A DNA stretch of 64,000 nt from Neobacillus sp. CF12 (GTDB lineage Bacteria; Bacillota; Bacilli; Bacillales; Cytobacillaceae): assembly GCF_030348765.1 (NCBI RefSeq), contig NZ_JAUCEU010000007.1, positions 3,052,001-3,116,000 of the forward strand. Direction: 5' to 3'. Numbering within the stretch: the first letter of the stretch is position 1; each line of letters starts with the position of its first letter. The position numbers and the translations under genes are program-made. This document shows, piece after piece, positions 48,261 to 56,894 of this stretch. Under the pieces are notes generated by a model. It saw nothing but the letters and a program-made list of their open reading frames with translations, did not search any database and was not told the origin of the DNA.

Positions 48261-49673
48261 CTATTTCGCTTTTCTTTTTGCTGCTAAATCAAGTGCAAGC
48301 TGCTCTGTACGCTTTTTGTTTAATGGATATAAGAATACAATCATTAGGAATACTACGCCTAGTACAACTGCAGGTACTAAAGTACCGAGTGTATGAATTC
48401 CACGTAACGTTTCCTCTGTTTGCGTTTGGGCACCTGCAGTGTAACCTACTGCTGCAATCACTGCACCACCAACACCACCGGCAACCGCTTGACCAATTTT
48501 TCGAGCCATTGAATAGATTGAGTAAACAGTTCCATCTTCACGCAAACCAGTTAAATATTCATGATAATCAATTACATCTGTAACAAATGCCCAAACAACA
48601 AGGTTGAACACACCATAACCAACCATTGCAACTGTTAAAATACCGATAAATTGCATTTCTGAAATATTTGGAAGGAAATATAGAACACCGTAAACAAGAG
48701 TAGCTAATAATAAACCACCTGAAGCCACTTCTTTTTTACCAAATTTCTTTACTAATGGCTGCACAAATGGCATAGCCACGAATACTGCAACTGATTGAAG
48801 CAAACCAACCATACTTAACGCTTTAGCATTTCCGAAATAATCCTTAAATAGATATACGTTTACTGTACCAATTAACATAAAGACAACCATGAATGTTAAA
48901 GCAGCAACCAGGAACACCATTAATGGTTTGTTTTTAACTAGACCCTTCATCGTTTGGCCTAAGTTCACCTTTTGTTTATTACTTTCATCCATTGTAATAC
49001 GTTCAATAGATAGTTTATAGCAAGCCATGTAACAAGCAATTGCAAGACCACCGAAAAGTAATGCAGCGATTAGGAAGCGATTCGCATCCGGTCTATTGTT
49101 AACAAACAAAATCATTGGGCCAGCCACGTTTATAATTAGACCTGCTAGGTTCGCACCTAATGTTCTCCAACTTGATAAAGCTGTACGTTCAACAGGATCA
49201 GCTGTGATGACAGAAGCCATTGAGCCATAAGGAATATTAACAGTGGAATATAATGTTCCCCAGATAATATACGTTATATATGCATAAGCAAGGTAAAATC
49301 CATCAGACATGCCAGGAATTGTTACGAACATCAAGATACCTGAGATAACAAGCGGGAATGACATTCTAAAAATCCATGGTCTAAATTTCCCTTGTGCTGT
49401 TGCCTTTCTAGTATCAATGAAACGGCCCCACGTTACATCAGCAAAAGCGTCCCAAAGACGTGCGATCATGAACAATAATCCGACTTGGGCTGGATTGATA
49501 CCGAATATATCTGTGTAGAATACCATCAAGAAAGCTGCTACTAGAATAAAGAAGAAATCGTTTCCAAAATCACCGAATAAATAACCTAACTTATCTTTCA
49601 TGCCAAATGGGCGTACTGCTTTCCCACCATTTTGTGGGGTTTCTACTTTCTGTTGTAGTGCTCTGGCCATCAT
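48261..49673 (-). CDS. GPH-family sugar/glycoside:cation symporter, copy 2
   Basis: A 470-residue transporter with 12 predicted membrane segments; features include ARLWDAFADVTWGRFID and DVIDYHEYLTGLREDGTVYS, as in YihP/UidB-type carriers. GGAGGG precedes two adjacent ATG codons. Its promoter has the same operator and cre-like motif as GPH symporter 1, so both belong to one regulon but likely carry different substrates. Confidence 0.92.
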   Translation of the reverse strand: MMARALQQKVETPQNGGKAVRPFGMKDKLGYLFGDFGNDFFFILVAAFLMVFYTDIFGINPAQVGLLFMIARLWDAFADVTWGRFIDTRKATAQGKFRPWIFRMSFPLVISGILMFVTIPGMSDGFYLAYAYITYIIWGTLYSTVNIPYGSMASVITADPVERTALSSWRTLGANLAGLIINVAGPMILFVNNRPDANRFLIAALLFGGLAIACYMACYKLSIERITMDESNKQKVNLGQTMKGLVKNKPLMVFLVAALTFMVVFMLIGTVNVYLFKDYFGNAKALSMVGLLQSVAVFVAMPFVQPLVKKFGKKEVASGGLLLATLVYGVLYFLPNISEMQFIGILTVAMVGYGVFNLVVWAFVTDVIDYHEYLTGLREDGTVYSIYSMARKIGQAVAGGVGGAVIAAVGYTAGAQTQTEETLRGIHTLGTLVPAVVLGVVFLMIVFLYPLNKKRTEQLALDLAAKRKAK

Positions 49674-49752
49674 TAACCCTCCTATTAGATCGAACTATAA
49701 TAAAAAATATAAACCCTTTAAATAATTGCTAAGACGATTTGTTGCTTATTTT

Positions 49753-49766
49753 ATGAATCCCTTTAC
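49753..49766 (+). promoter_or_regulatory. cre-like motif before GPH symporter 2
   Basis: TGAATCCCTTTACA, related to the motifs at 33967, 38285 and 46705. A further weak cre candidate, TGTAAGCGTTTTGC, is at 49897-49910. Confidence 0.4.
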
Positions 49767-49820
49767 AAAAATACACATTGCCTATTTTTTTAACTTCTCG
49801 AGAGTGTTAGATATTCCTGA

Positions 49821-49849
49821 TTAATTTGTTTAATGAACTAACAAACTAA
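49821..49849. promoter_or_regulatory. ROK-type operator before GPH symporter 2
   Basis: TTAATTTGTTTAATGAACTA followed by ACAAACTAA. The first 22 bases match the operator at 38346-38367 at 21 positions; the extra ACAAACTAA gives a second, wider half-site. Otherwise the 49674-50060 gap shows nothing else. Confidence 0.75.
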
Positions 49850-50060
49850 CTGTATACATAGAATATCACCCTCGACAAAATCCGTCAATAATATTTTGTA
49901 AGCGTTTTGCATTTTTTTTACTTTATTAACTTTCCAACTTTAAACAAATATGCTTCTATACTTAGCGATTCAATCATCTTTAATAGTGTGTTAGGATTAA
50001 TTTAGAAATGAAGATACTTCCAAATACTAGCTGTATAATTTGAGAGGAGAGAAAAAATCA

Positions 50061-50579
50061 ATGCTTAAACGTCCCGAAAAAAATGAGTATCCCGATTATT
50101 ATGTACCGTATGTTGACCTAGTTCCTGAAGATGGCTTGTTACAACTATTGAAGGAAAATCTTCAAAAGACTGTTTCTCTTTTTGATAACATTTCAGAAGA
50201 AGAGGGTTTACATTGCTATGCTCCAGGCAAATGGAGTATTAAAGAAGTGCTCGGCCACATAACAGATACCGAAAGAATCATGAGCTACCGCCTTTTACGT
50301 GTAGCCCGAGGCGATCAAACACCTCTAGCAGGATTTAACGAAAACGATTATGTCCAAGCAGCACAAACAAACAACCTATCATTGAAAACCATCCTAGAAG
50401 ACTTCAAAGCAACACGAAACGCCACCATCAGCCTTATCCAAAACATCCCGGCACAAGCGTGGGAAAACACAGGAAACGCAAACGGAATGGCAATCACCAC
50501 AAGAGCCATCGCCTACATCATCGCCGGACATCAAATGCACCATTGTAAAATCGTTGAAGAGAGATATTTGAAAAAATAA
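50061..50579 (+). CDS. DinB-family protein
   Basis: A 172-residue DinB/YfiT-like four-helix metalloprotein starting at ATG 50061 after GGAGAG. Likely metal His residues are in KEVLGHITDTERIMSYR and AGHQMHHCKIVEERY. Such proteins are often thiol-dependent transferases; the reaction here is unknown. The 3' half is strongly biased to C-ending codons, unlike the 5' half. Confidence 0.88.
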   Translation: MLKRPEKNEYPDYYVPYVDLVPEDGLLQLLKENLQKTVSLFDNISEEEGLHCYAPGKWSIKEVLGHITDTERIMSYRLLRVARGDQTPLAGFNENDYVQAAQTNNLSLKTILEDFKATRNATISLIQNIPAQAWENTGNANGMAITTRAIAYIIAGHQMHHCKIVEERYLKK

Positions 50580-50587
50580 CGGTGCCT

Positions 50588-50620
50588 CGGTGCCTGTCAC
50601 CGCTCGTGGACACTGTCCAC
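50588..50620. repeat. two adjacent short palindromes after the DinB gene
   Basis: CGGTGCCTGTCACCG (50588-50602) and the perfect GTGGACACTGTCCAC (50606-50620). GGTGCCTGTCACC-type elements are familiar in Bacillaceae intergenic DNA; this is from memory, not a search. Confidence 0.6.
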
Positions 50621-50647
50621 CTCAGGCGGACATTCAAATGAAAATTC

Positions 50648-50686
50648 ATAAAAAAACAGACCAAACCTCAGAAGGTTTGGTCTGTT
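50648..50686 (-). terminator. terminator of the exonuclease gene
   Basis: AACAGACCAAACCT pairs perfectly with AGGTTTGGTCTGTT around a 4-nt loop; a T run follows on the minus strand. Confidence 0.9.
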
Positions 50687-50706
50687 GCTTTTGGTTTTGT
50701 GCGCAT

Positions 50707-51315
50707 TTATCCCATTTTGGTTCGTGTGGCTGCTGGCTGGTATTTTCTCATTGGTCCATTTTCGAGGACTTCTTGAAGATAGAGATTTCCGTTTGGACTT
50801 GTTTTCTTGAGCAAGTCCATGAGGTATGTAATATCATCAAGTGCTCTATGGGTTTGGTGATTGGTAATTTGGTGTGCTTGCAATAGTGTTAACAGTTTTC
50901 CATTAGGAAAGCCATAGTTCTTCCATTTAACACCCCTCATTGTACAATACCATTTTAAATCATTTACTTCTGGGTACATATGAAAGAGAAAACTGCGGTC
51001 AAAGGAAGCGTTGTGAGCAAAGACAGAATCCGCACGATGAAAGTAAGTTTTGATCTTACCATCTGTGAAACTCTTCCCTGCCACCAACTCATATGGAATA
51101 CCGTGAATCTGGTAGGCCCGGTCATAATTCCTTCTAGCAGAATTTGAGAGTGGTTCTCTTAAGAAGGAATCTTCTTCAATAATTTCTTGAACCTCCCCTG
51201 TATCAGTACGATAGGAAAACAATTTCAATGCTAGTTCTATTACCTCATCCGTAGTCGGTCCTAAACCTGTAGTTTCAACGTCGACTACTAAACCCAACTG
51301 CTCATTTTTACGCAT
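50707..51315 (-). CDS. DEDDh 3'-5' exonuclease (DnaQ/PolIII epsilon-like)
   Basis: A 202-residue exonuclease. Exo I is VVDVETTGLGP with the Asp-Glu pair, Exo II is VFAHNASFDRSFL, and Exo III is HRALDDITYLMDLL with the catalytic His and Asp. A monogenic unit. It may degrade or proofread single-stranded DNA ends; no polymerase domain is attached. Confidence 0.9.
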   Translation of the reverse strand: MRKNEQLGLVVDVETTGLGPTTDEVIELALKLFSYRTDTGEVQEIIEEDSFLREPLSNSARRNYDRAYQIHGIPYELVAGKSFTDGKIKTYFHRADSVFAHNASFDRSFLFHMYPEVNDLKWYCTMRGVKWKNYGFPNGKLLTLLQAHQITNHQTHRALDDITYLMDLLKKTSPNGNLYLQEVLENGPMRKYQPAATRTKMG

Positions 51316-51480
51316 AATCTCATTCCTTTGATCAAGATATTACTACCATTATAACATCTTATTAAAAAAAGAAGACCAGCCAATTGGCTAGCCTTTTGAA
51401 ATTAGAGAAAATCGTGATGTTTTCAAGGGTTTCTGTTAAATTGGTAACTTTTAGTTTATCTTAAATTCGCCTATTTTACG

Positions 51481-51530
51481 GATATCAGCGAAAAATAAAT
51501 GATATCGGCGGCAATCCAATTATATCGGCG
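51481..51530. repeat. three GATATCGGCG-type motifs at 20-bp period
   Basis: GATATCAGCG at 51481, GATATCGGCG at 51501 and TATATCGGCG at 51521, each ten bases and exactly 20 bp apart, in the gap between the exonuclease and TetR genes. Confidence 0.7.
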
Positions 51531-51552
51531 TTCCTGGTTTTCACGATAAAAC

Positions 51553-52122
51553 CTAGTCTTCACGCATTCCACTAATAAACCCTTTAATTATAATTTCCAA
51601 ACTTTCATTAAGATCTAACGCCATTTTGAAACCGCCCCGCTGCTCTAATGAGGAAAAGCCATGTAAAATGCTCCTTAAGCCCCGAACTGCATGTAATGCC
51701 TTCTCATCTTTTAGATGATAATCCTGTAAAACACGAACAGATAATTCAACAACCTTAGCACCAGCCTGTTGGACATCTTCATCTTCCATATCGGGTGCCA
51801 TCAATGTTGCTTCATATATGCCAGGATGCCTACGGGCAAAATCCACATAGGCTTTACTTATAGAAAGTACCGCATCGTCACCTGCTACTCCGATAGCCGC
51901 TTGCACTAATTCTTCATACAGCCTATTAAGCCCGTATATCGCCATCTTTTTTCGCAATCCACCCAGCCCATCAAAATGGTTATATAACGAAGGCGGTCGA
52001 ATTCCTAGTTTTTTTGCCAGGTTTGCCAGCGTAACTTCCTGCATTCCTTGTAGATCTGCAATTTCCCCTGCCACTTCAAGAATGGCATTTAATTCAAGTC
52101 CGACTTTAGGTCTCGGTGACAT
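51553..52122 (-). CDS. TetR/AcrR-family regulator
   Basis: A 189-residue repressor. The N-terminal helix-turn-helix reads VTLANLAKKLGIRPPSLYNHF; the C-terminal part resembles the TetR_C WHG-type domain (ALHAVRGLRSILHGFSSLEQRGGF). The start is ATG 52122, seven nt after GAGGAG. It follows the MBL gene closely and likely represses it through the palindromes at 52859-52902. Confidence 0.9.
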   Translation of the reverse strand: MSPRPKVGLELNAILEVAGEIADLQGMQEVTLANLAKKLGIRPPSLYNHFDGLGGLRKKMAIYGLNRLYEELVQAAIGVAGDDAVLSISKAYVDFARRHPGIYEATLMAPDMEDEDVQQAGAKVVELSVRVLQDYHLKDEKALHAVRGLRSILHGFSSLEQRGGFKMALDLNESLEIIIKGFISGMRED

Positions 52123-52134
52123 AAACATACTCCT

Positions 52135-52842
52135 CTATTTCAATTTCTGCTCTAAACTGCGAATAGACTGTTCCATGGCTCCAACTGGATTCTTCACCAT
52201 TTCTCCATGTCCAATTGCAAGAAGTTCTGGTCGATAGCCTACTAATTTCCTTGCACTAACGAGTGCCGTTTCTTTACTCCATGTAGCCAATGCCGGGAAT
52301 GGAAACAATGGTTTTAGTTCTCCAGATACAGCCATCCCGCCTCTTGTTGTAAATGCGTCCCCTGCAATAAGTGCCTTCGTCCGTGTATCAAAAAAGGACA
52401 TGGATCCAGGTGTGTGCCCAGGAGTCTCAATTGCCGCTAATGACCCCACTAGATCACCTTCTTTTAATAGTACATTCGCTCTCGTTTTCAACCTTTTGGG
52501 AACCCCACCTTTTATCGGTGTTTGATGTTCATGCTGATCAAGCGAAAGGTCACCATTCATTAATCTATTATCCCTCATAGAAATATAAACAGGCACATCT
52601 GGAAGCTCTTCCTTTATCTTATCAAGCGCACCCACATGGTCCTCATGCGCATGCGTCAAAACGATTTTCGTAATCGGCTTTCCAATCGTTTTGGCAGCCT
52701 TAAATATCCCCTTCATACTATATGGCAGCGCTGCGTCAATCAAAGTTAATCCGTCCTCTTCCTCAACTAGATAACAATTTACCGGAAAAACATTTGCCAT
52801 AAATGTCACCTGATATAAAAAACCTGTATGGATCATTCTCAT
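52135..52842 (-). CDS. MBL-fold metallohydrolase
   Basis: A 235-residue metallo-beta-lactamase-fold hydrolase with the zinc motif THAHEDHVG, IETPGHTPGSMSF and a later IGHGEM His. Substrate unknown. First gene of a two-gene operon with the TetR regulator. Confidence 0.9.
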   Translation of the reverse strand: MRMIHTGFLYQVTFMANVFPVNCYLVEEEDGLTLIDAALPYSMKGIFKAAKTIGKPITKIVLTHAHEDHVGALDKIKEELPDVPVYISMRDNRLMNGDLSLDQHEHQTPIKGGVPKRLKTRANVLLKEGDLVGSLAAIETPGHTPGSMSFFDTRTKALIAGDAFTTRGGMAVSGELKPLFPFPALATWSKETALVSARKLVGYRPELLAIGHGEMVKNPVGAMEQSIRSLEQKLK

Positions 52843-52858
52843 ATACCCAACCCCTTTT

Positions 52859-52902
52859 AACTAATATAATTAGTTTTATTTTAACTAATCATATTAGTTA
52901 AA
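52859..52902. promoter_or_regulatory. paired TetR-type operators before the MBL gene
   Basis: AACTAAT-ATA-ATTAGTT (52859-52875) and TTTAACTAAT-CAT-ATTAGTTAAA (52880-52902) share the half-site AACTAAT. They lie directly upstream of the MBL-tetR operon. Confidence 0.8.
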
Positions 52903-53141
52903 ACAAGAATATATACCTTTATTTTTAAAAATTTCATCTGAGCGTTACGGCATAAAGATCGGACCAATCCTCGTTAAATCAAGCTAAATTCGTTCGAGTG
53001 ATATAAGCTTGTAACAATTTGTTCAAAACTTTTTTACAAACATGTGAAATAGTGAACAATCTATCCTCGATTCGAGATTAATTTGTTATATTAGCAGTGT
53101 AGTAATTATATAAAACTTATTTAACAAGGAGATGCTTCAAA

Positions 53142-53660
53142 ATGTTTACGAACTTTTTAAGAGAAAATAAAATCGCGGCTGGAATTTTAACAGTCTTACG
53201 TTTATACCTTGGATATTCTTGGTTCACAGCTGGTTTAGGAAAATTAACAGGCGGCGGATTCGATGCTTCAGGCTTCTTAAAAGGGGCAATTGGTAATCCA
53301 GTTAAGGGTCCAGATGGCAATATGGTTTACGGCTGGTACGTTAACTTCTTAGAAAGCTTTGCTTTACCAAATATTGATATGTTTAACTTCATCGTGCCTT
53401 GGGGCGAAACATTAATCGGATTAGGTCTTCTGTTAGGATGTTTAACAACTGCCGCAATGTTCTTTGGTTTAGTGATGAACTTTTCATTCTTCTTAGCTGG
53501 TACGGTATCTCACAATCCGACTGACATATTCTTAGGTTTCATCATCTTAACAGCGGGTTTCAATGCTGGTCGTATTGGCCTTGATCGTTGGGTAATTCCT
53601 TTCATTCGTAAAACAATGAAAACAGAAGGCAGCAAAGACAAAGCAAAAGCGGCAGCCTAA
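53142..53660 (+). CDS. DoxX-family membrane protein, copy 1
   Basis: A 172-residue membrane protein with four predicted helices and the DoxX pattern LRLYLGYSWFTAGLGKLTGG and VPWGETLIGLGLLLG. It is a tandem paralogue of the next gene. DoxX proteins are linked to quinone or thiol redox systems at the membrane; the role here is open. AAGGAG precedes the ATG. Confidence 0.9.
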   Translation: MFTNFLRENKIAAGILTVLRLYLGYSWFTAGLGKLTGGGFDASGFLKGAIGNPVKGPDGNMVYGWYVNFLESFALPNIDMFNFIVPWGETLIGLGLLLGCLTTAAMFFGLVMNFSFFLAGTVSHNPTDIFLGFIILTAGFNAGRIGLDRWVIPFIRKTMKTEGSKDKAKAAA

Positions 53661-53808
53661 CAGCTGTTATGCACCAAGTTGTTCATGGTTCTGTCAAAAC
53701 ATTTTTAACAAATTGTGAACTTATCACTATGGTCATGTTGTTAATTACAAAATTCTTATATAGTGAAACTATCAAATACAAACTATTTATTGAGAGGCGG
53801 AGTACATT

Positions 53809-54318
53809 ATGTTTAACCATTTTTTAAGAGAGAATAAAATTTCAGCAGCTATATTAACAATCATTCGCTTATACCTTGGATACGCTTGGTTCACAGCTGG
53901 TTTCGGTAAAATCACAGGCGGTTTCGATGCTTCAGGTTATTTAAAAAATGCAGTAGCGAATCCAGTAAAAGGTCCGGATGGCAACATGGTTTACGGCTGG
54001 TACGTTAACTTCCTAGAAAGCTTTGCAATACCAAACATTGATGTCTTCAACTTCATCGTGCCTTGGGGCGAAACATTAATTGGTTTAGGCCTTATGTTAG
54101 GATGTTTAACAACTGCCGCAATGTTCTTTGGTTTAGTGATGAACTTCTCTTTCTTCTTAGCAGGAACTGTATCTCATAACCCGACTGACATTTTCTTAGG
54201 CTTCATTATCTTAACTGCTGGTTACAACGCAGGCCGTGTTGGTCTTGACCGCTGGGTAGTTCCATTCATCCGTAAAACTGTTTTCAAAGGGAAAGAAACA
54301 GCAAAACAACATGCATAA
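53809..54318 (+). CDS. DoxX-family membrane protein, copy 2
   Basis: A 169-residue near-copy of the upstream gene, with long identical stretches such as NPVKGPDGNMVYGWYVNF. The promoter region is also similar to that of copy 1, so the whole gene with its control region was duplicated. The C-terminal tails differ. Confidence 0.9.
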   Translation: MFNHFLRENKISAAILTIIRLYLGYAWFTAGFGKITGGFDASGYLKNAVANPVKGPDGNMVYGWYVNFLESFAIPNIDVFNFIVPWGETLIGLGLMLGCLTTAAMFFGLVMNFSFFLAGTVSHNPTDIFLGFIILTAGYNAGRVGLDRWVVPFIRKTVFKGKETAKQHA

Positions 54319-54327
54319 CAAAAAAGT

Positions 54328-54360
54328 CGCCTCAATCACAAAATGATTGAGGCGTTTTTT
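54328..54360. terminator. bidirectional terminator after DoxX copy 2
   Basis: CGCCTCAATCA pairs with TGATTGAGGCG, with T runs on both strands. It serves the convergent gene at 54362 as well. Confidence 0.92.
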
Positions 54361-54361
54361 A

Positions 54362-54592
54362 TTAATAAATATTATCTTCTTCTCCGTTTTCAAAACCAAC
54401 TCGATCTTGATACCAATTTGTTATTTGAGTAAGGATAGCAAATACAAGAAAGAAATTCATGGCCCATACGTTAATAAATGGTGCTAACCCTCCAAACTCA
54501 ATTCCATGGTACCCTTTTAATTTCATAACAATCAAGCTTTCAATAAAAATTAGTACAAAACCCAAAACACCCGCAACAGCCATTCGAATCAT
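54362..54592 (-). CDS. small hypothetical membrane protein
   Basis: A 76-residue protein with two predicted membrane helices (VAGVLGFVLIFIESLIVMK and INVWAMNFFLVFAILTQI) and an acidic tail. GGAGGG precedes the ATG. Family not recognised. Confidence 0.7.
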   Translation of the reverse strand: MIRMAVAGVLGFVLIFIESLIVMKLKGYHGIEFGGLAPFINVWAMNFFLVFAILTQITNWYQDRVGFENGEEDNIY

Positions 54593-54826
54593 TTTAAGTT
54601 CCCTCCATATCTTACCCTTTTAGGTTTACCCTATTTCTAATATTTCAAAGTCATAAATTTGACGATTCTGTGAACATCTTTAATCCTATTATATTGCAAA
54701 TTTTATGGAAACAACAACAACAAAAAACATTTCTTTTAAAGAAAAATCTCTATAACAGAAAAATAATAACAAGGTATATTAAAGGAGTTTTAAAAAGGAA
54801 GGAGATGCCGGATCATATAAAAATGA

Positions 54827-55273
54827 TTACTGTTTTATCCATCGATATATGGATGTTAAGAAAGTAAGGATTGAAGCATAAATGAGGAAGGTATAAAAGT
54901 TAACAAAGATCGTATTCGTATACTGATTTAGCCATGGAAATTGGTATATCCGCGAATTTTCATTCGTGGGTGGACCGCCTAATTTCTGAATGACATCATT
55001 AAAATAAGAAAATTCCATTATACTGGAAGCAATTAGGACGATTAAGGAGGCAACAACAATGTTTCGGTAAGTGACTTTTTTAAAAGAAGCGTCTTTCAGT
55101 TTTAGAAATAATTCATAGCCAAACAAGGAAAACGTCAACAGCACAAAAGGAAAAATAAGAATCACAGGATTACCGTTTCCTGAGAAAGACTCAGGACTAA
55201 ATGAGAACTCCTTTACCATAACAACTGCAATTAAACAAAGCATAAAATAGATGATTAATTGTCTAGATAACAT
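54827..55273 (-). CDS. hypothetical four-helix membrane protein
   Basis: A 148-residue protein with four predicted transmembrane segments and no soluble domain. AGGAGG lies upstream of the ATG. Family not recognised. Nothing was recognised in the 234-nt gap to the next gene downstream. Confidence 0.65.
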   Translation of the reverse strand: MLSRQLIIYFMLCLIAVVMVKEFSFSPESFSGNGNPVILIFPFVLLTFSLFGYELFLKLKDASFKKVTYRNIVVASLIVLIASSIMEFSYFNDVIQKLGGPPTNENSRIYQFPWLNQYTNTIFVNFYTFLIYASILTFLTSIYRWIKQ

Positions 55274-55549
55274 TACATCTCATCTCCTCCTGATTGTAAT
55301 AATAAAAAGGAATAACGCCATATTGTTTATATATTCAACAGAAAATAGTGTTATTCCCACCCCGCCCCCTTTAATCCCTGTGACTAAATATTAGACTATT
55401 AAGTAGGAAAAAGGTTTTACTTTTTTTATCCTTTTCATAATCAATTTATCGAGCAGATTTTCTTTTCCATAAGAAAGATTGAAATTCCCACTGAAAACGA
55501 ATATTATATAAAGGTTGTTAAAAAATCGTTCGCTTTTTGGAGGAATCCT

Positions 55550-56851
55550 ATGTTTAAACTAAAAGAAAACCAAACAAATACAAAAACAGAGCTACTCGCC
55601 GGAATTACAACCTTTTTTACAATGGTTTACATAGTTGTTGTGAACCCAGTGATTCTTGCCGATGCAGGTGTACCATTTGAACAAGTATTCACAGCAACGA
55701 TTATCTCTGCAGTTATTGGAACACTATGGATGGCATTATTCGCAAATTATCCAATCGCCATTGCACCTGGAATGGGGCTAAATGCATACTTCGCCTATTC
55801 AGTCGTTGGCGGCGCGCAAAATATTAACTATGAAACAGCCTTTGCTGCTGTTTTTATTGCCGGTATTATCTTTGTTATCTTGTCTTTAACACCTTTCAGA
55901 GAAAAATTAATTGATGCAATTCCTGATAACCTCAAGCACGGGATTACCGCAGGAATTGGCTTGTTTATTGCATTTATTGGGTTGCGCATGACTGGGATTA
56001 TTACTGCTCATCCTACCAATCTTGTCGGTTTGGGTGACTTGAAATCTCCTTCAGCACTGCTTGCAATAGTCGGACTGGCTATTACATTAATTCTGATGGC
56101 ACTGCGAATCAACGGGGCTTTATTTTTTGGAATGATCATTACCGGTTTCATCGCCTTCTTTACGAACCAACTTTCTTTTGATCAAGGTTTTGTATCACTT
56201 CCTTCTCTTCCTGAAGGATTGATTATTGGGAACCCTATTACAGCTTTAAGTGATGTCATTGGGCACAGTTTATATGCCGTTGTTTTTTCATTTATTTTAG
56301 TAACGATTTTTGACACCACTGGCACCATGATAGGTGTTGCCAATCAAGCTGGTTTAATGAAAAATGGAAAATTGCCGCGTGCCCGTCAAGCATTGCTCTC
56401 TGACTCCGTTGCAACATCAATTGGAGCGATGTTTGGTACTAGTCCAACAACCGCCTATATTGAATCCACATCAGGAGTTGCTGCTGGAGGACGAACAGGG
56501 CTAACTTCCCTTACGGTAGCAGCTTTGTTTCTTGCATCGGCATTTTTCGGCCCTCTTGTTAGTGCCGTTTCAGGTATTTCTGCGATTACGGCTCCGGCTC
56601 TTATCATTGTCGGAAGCATGATGATGGGAAGTATCGCAAAAATTAAATGGGATGAATTAGATGAGGCTTTTCCTGCATTCCTTGTGATTCTGAGTATGCC
56701 GTTAACCTCGAGCATTGCAACCGGAATTGCGCTTGGTTTCATCAGCTATCCGCTTCTTAAGATAGCGAAAGGAAAATGGCGTGAGGTTCACCCGCTTCTC
56801 TATGTTTTCGCCGTATTGTTCTTTTATCAGCTAGCATTTTTACCACATTAA
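55550..56851 (+). CDS. NCS2-family purine permease (PbuG/PbuO-like)
   Basis: A 433-residue AzgA-type carrier for hypoxanthine, guanine or adenine. Motifs include GMGLNAYFAYSVV, DTTGTMIGVANQAG and TTAYIESTSGVAAGGRTGL. GGAGG precedes the ATG. No purine riboswitch was found in the leader. CGAATATTA (55498) and the opposing CGAACGATT (about 55527) could be PurR boxes, but the match is weak. Confidence 0.92.
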   Translation: MFKLKENQTNTKTELLAGITTFFTMVYIVVVNPVILADAGVPFEQVFTATIISAVIGTLWMALFANYPIAIAPGMGLNAYFAYSVVGGAQNINYETAFAAVFIAGIIFVILSLTPFREKLIDAIPDNLKHGITAGIGLFIAFIGLRMTGIITAHPTNLVGLGDLKSPSALLAIVGLAITLILMALRINGALFFGMIITGFIAFFTNQLSFDQGFVSLPSLPEGLIIGNPITALSDVIGHSLYAVVFSFILVTIFDTTGTMIGVANQAGLMKNGKLPRARQALLSDSVATSIGAMFGTSPTTAYIESTSGVAAGGRTGLTSLTVAALFLASAFFGPLVSAVSGISAITAPALIIVGSMMMGSIAKIKWDELDEAFPAFLVILSMPLTSSIATGIALGFISYPLLKIAKGKWREVHPLLYVFAVLFFYQLAFLPH

Positions 56852-56894
56852 AAAAAATGGAGTCCCAACAACATGTTGGTGACTCCATTTTTTT
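56852..56894. terminator. bidirectional terminator after purine permease
   Basis: AAATGGAGTCCCAACA (56855-56870) pairs with TGTTGGTGACTCCATTT (56874-56890), with A and T runs on either side. Confidence 0.9.

Noticed and set aside
54670..54867. 65-residue plus-strand open frame
   Set aside because: It overlaps the end of the convergent membrane-protein gene, has no ribosome binding site and a composition (poly-Gln, Lys, Ile) typical of AT-rich non-coding DNA.
55274..55549. Purine riboswitch upstream of the NCS2 permease
   Set aside because: No conserved purine-aptamer core or terminator was found; only weak PurR-box-like half-sites are present.
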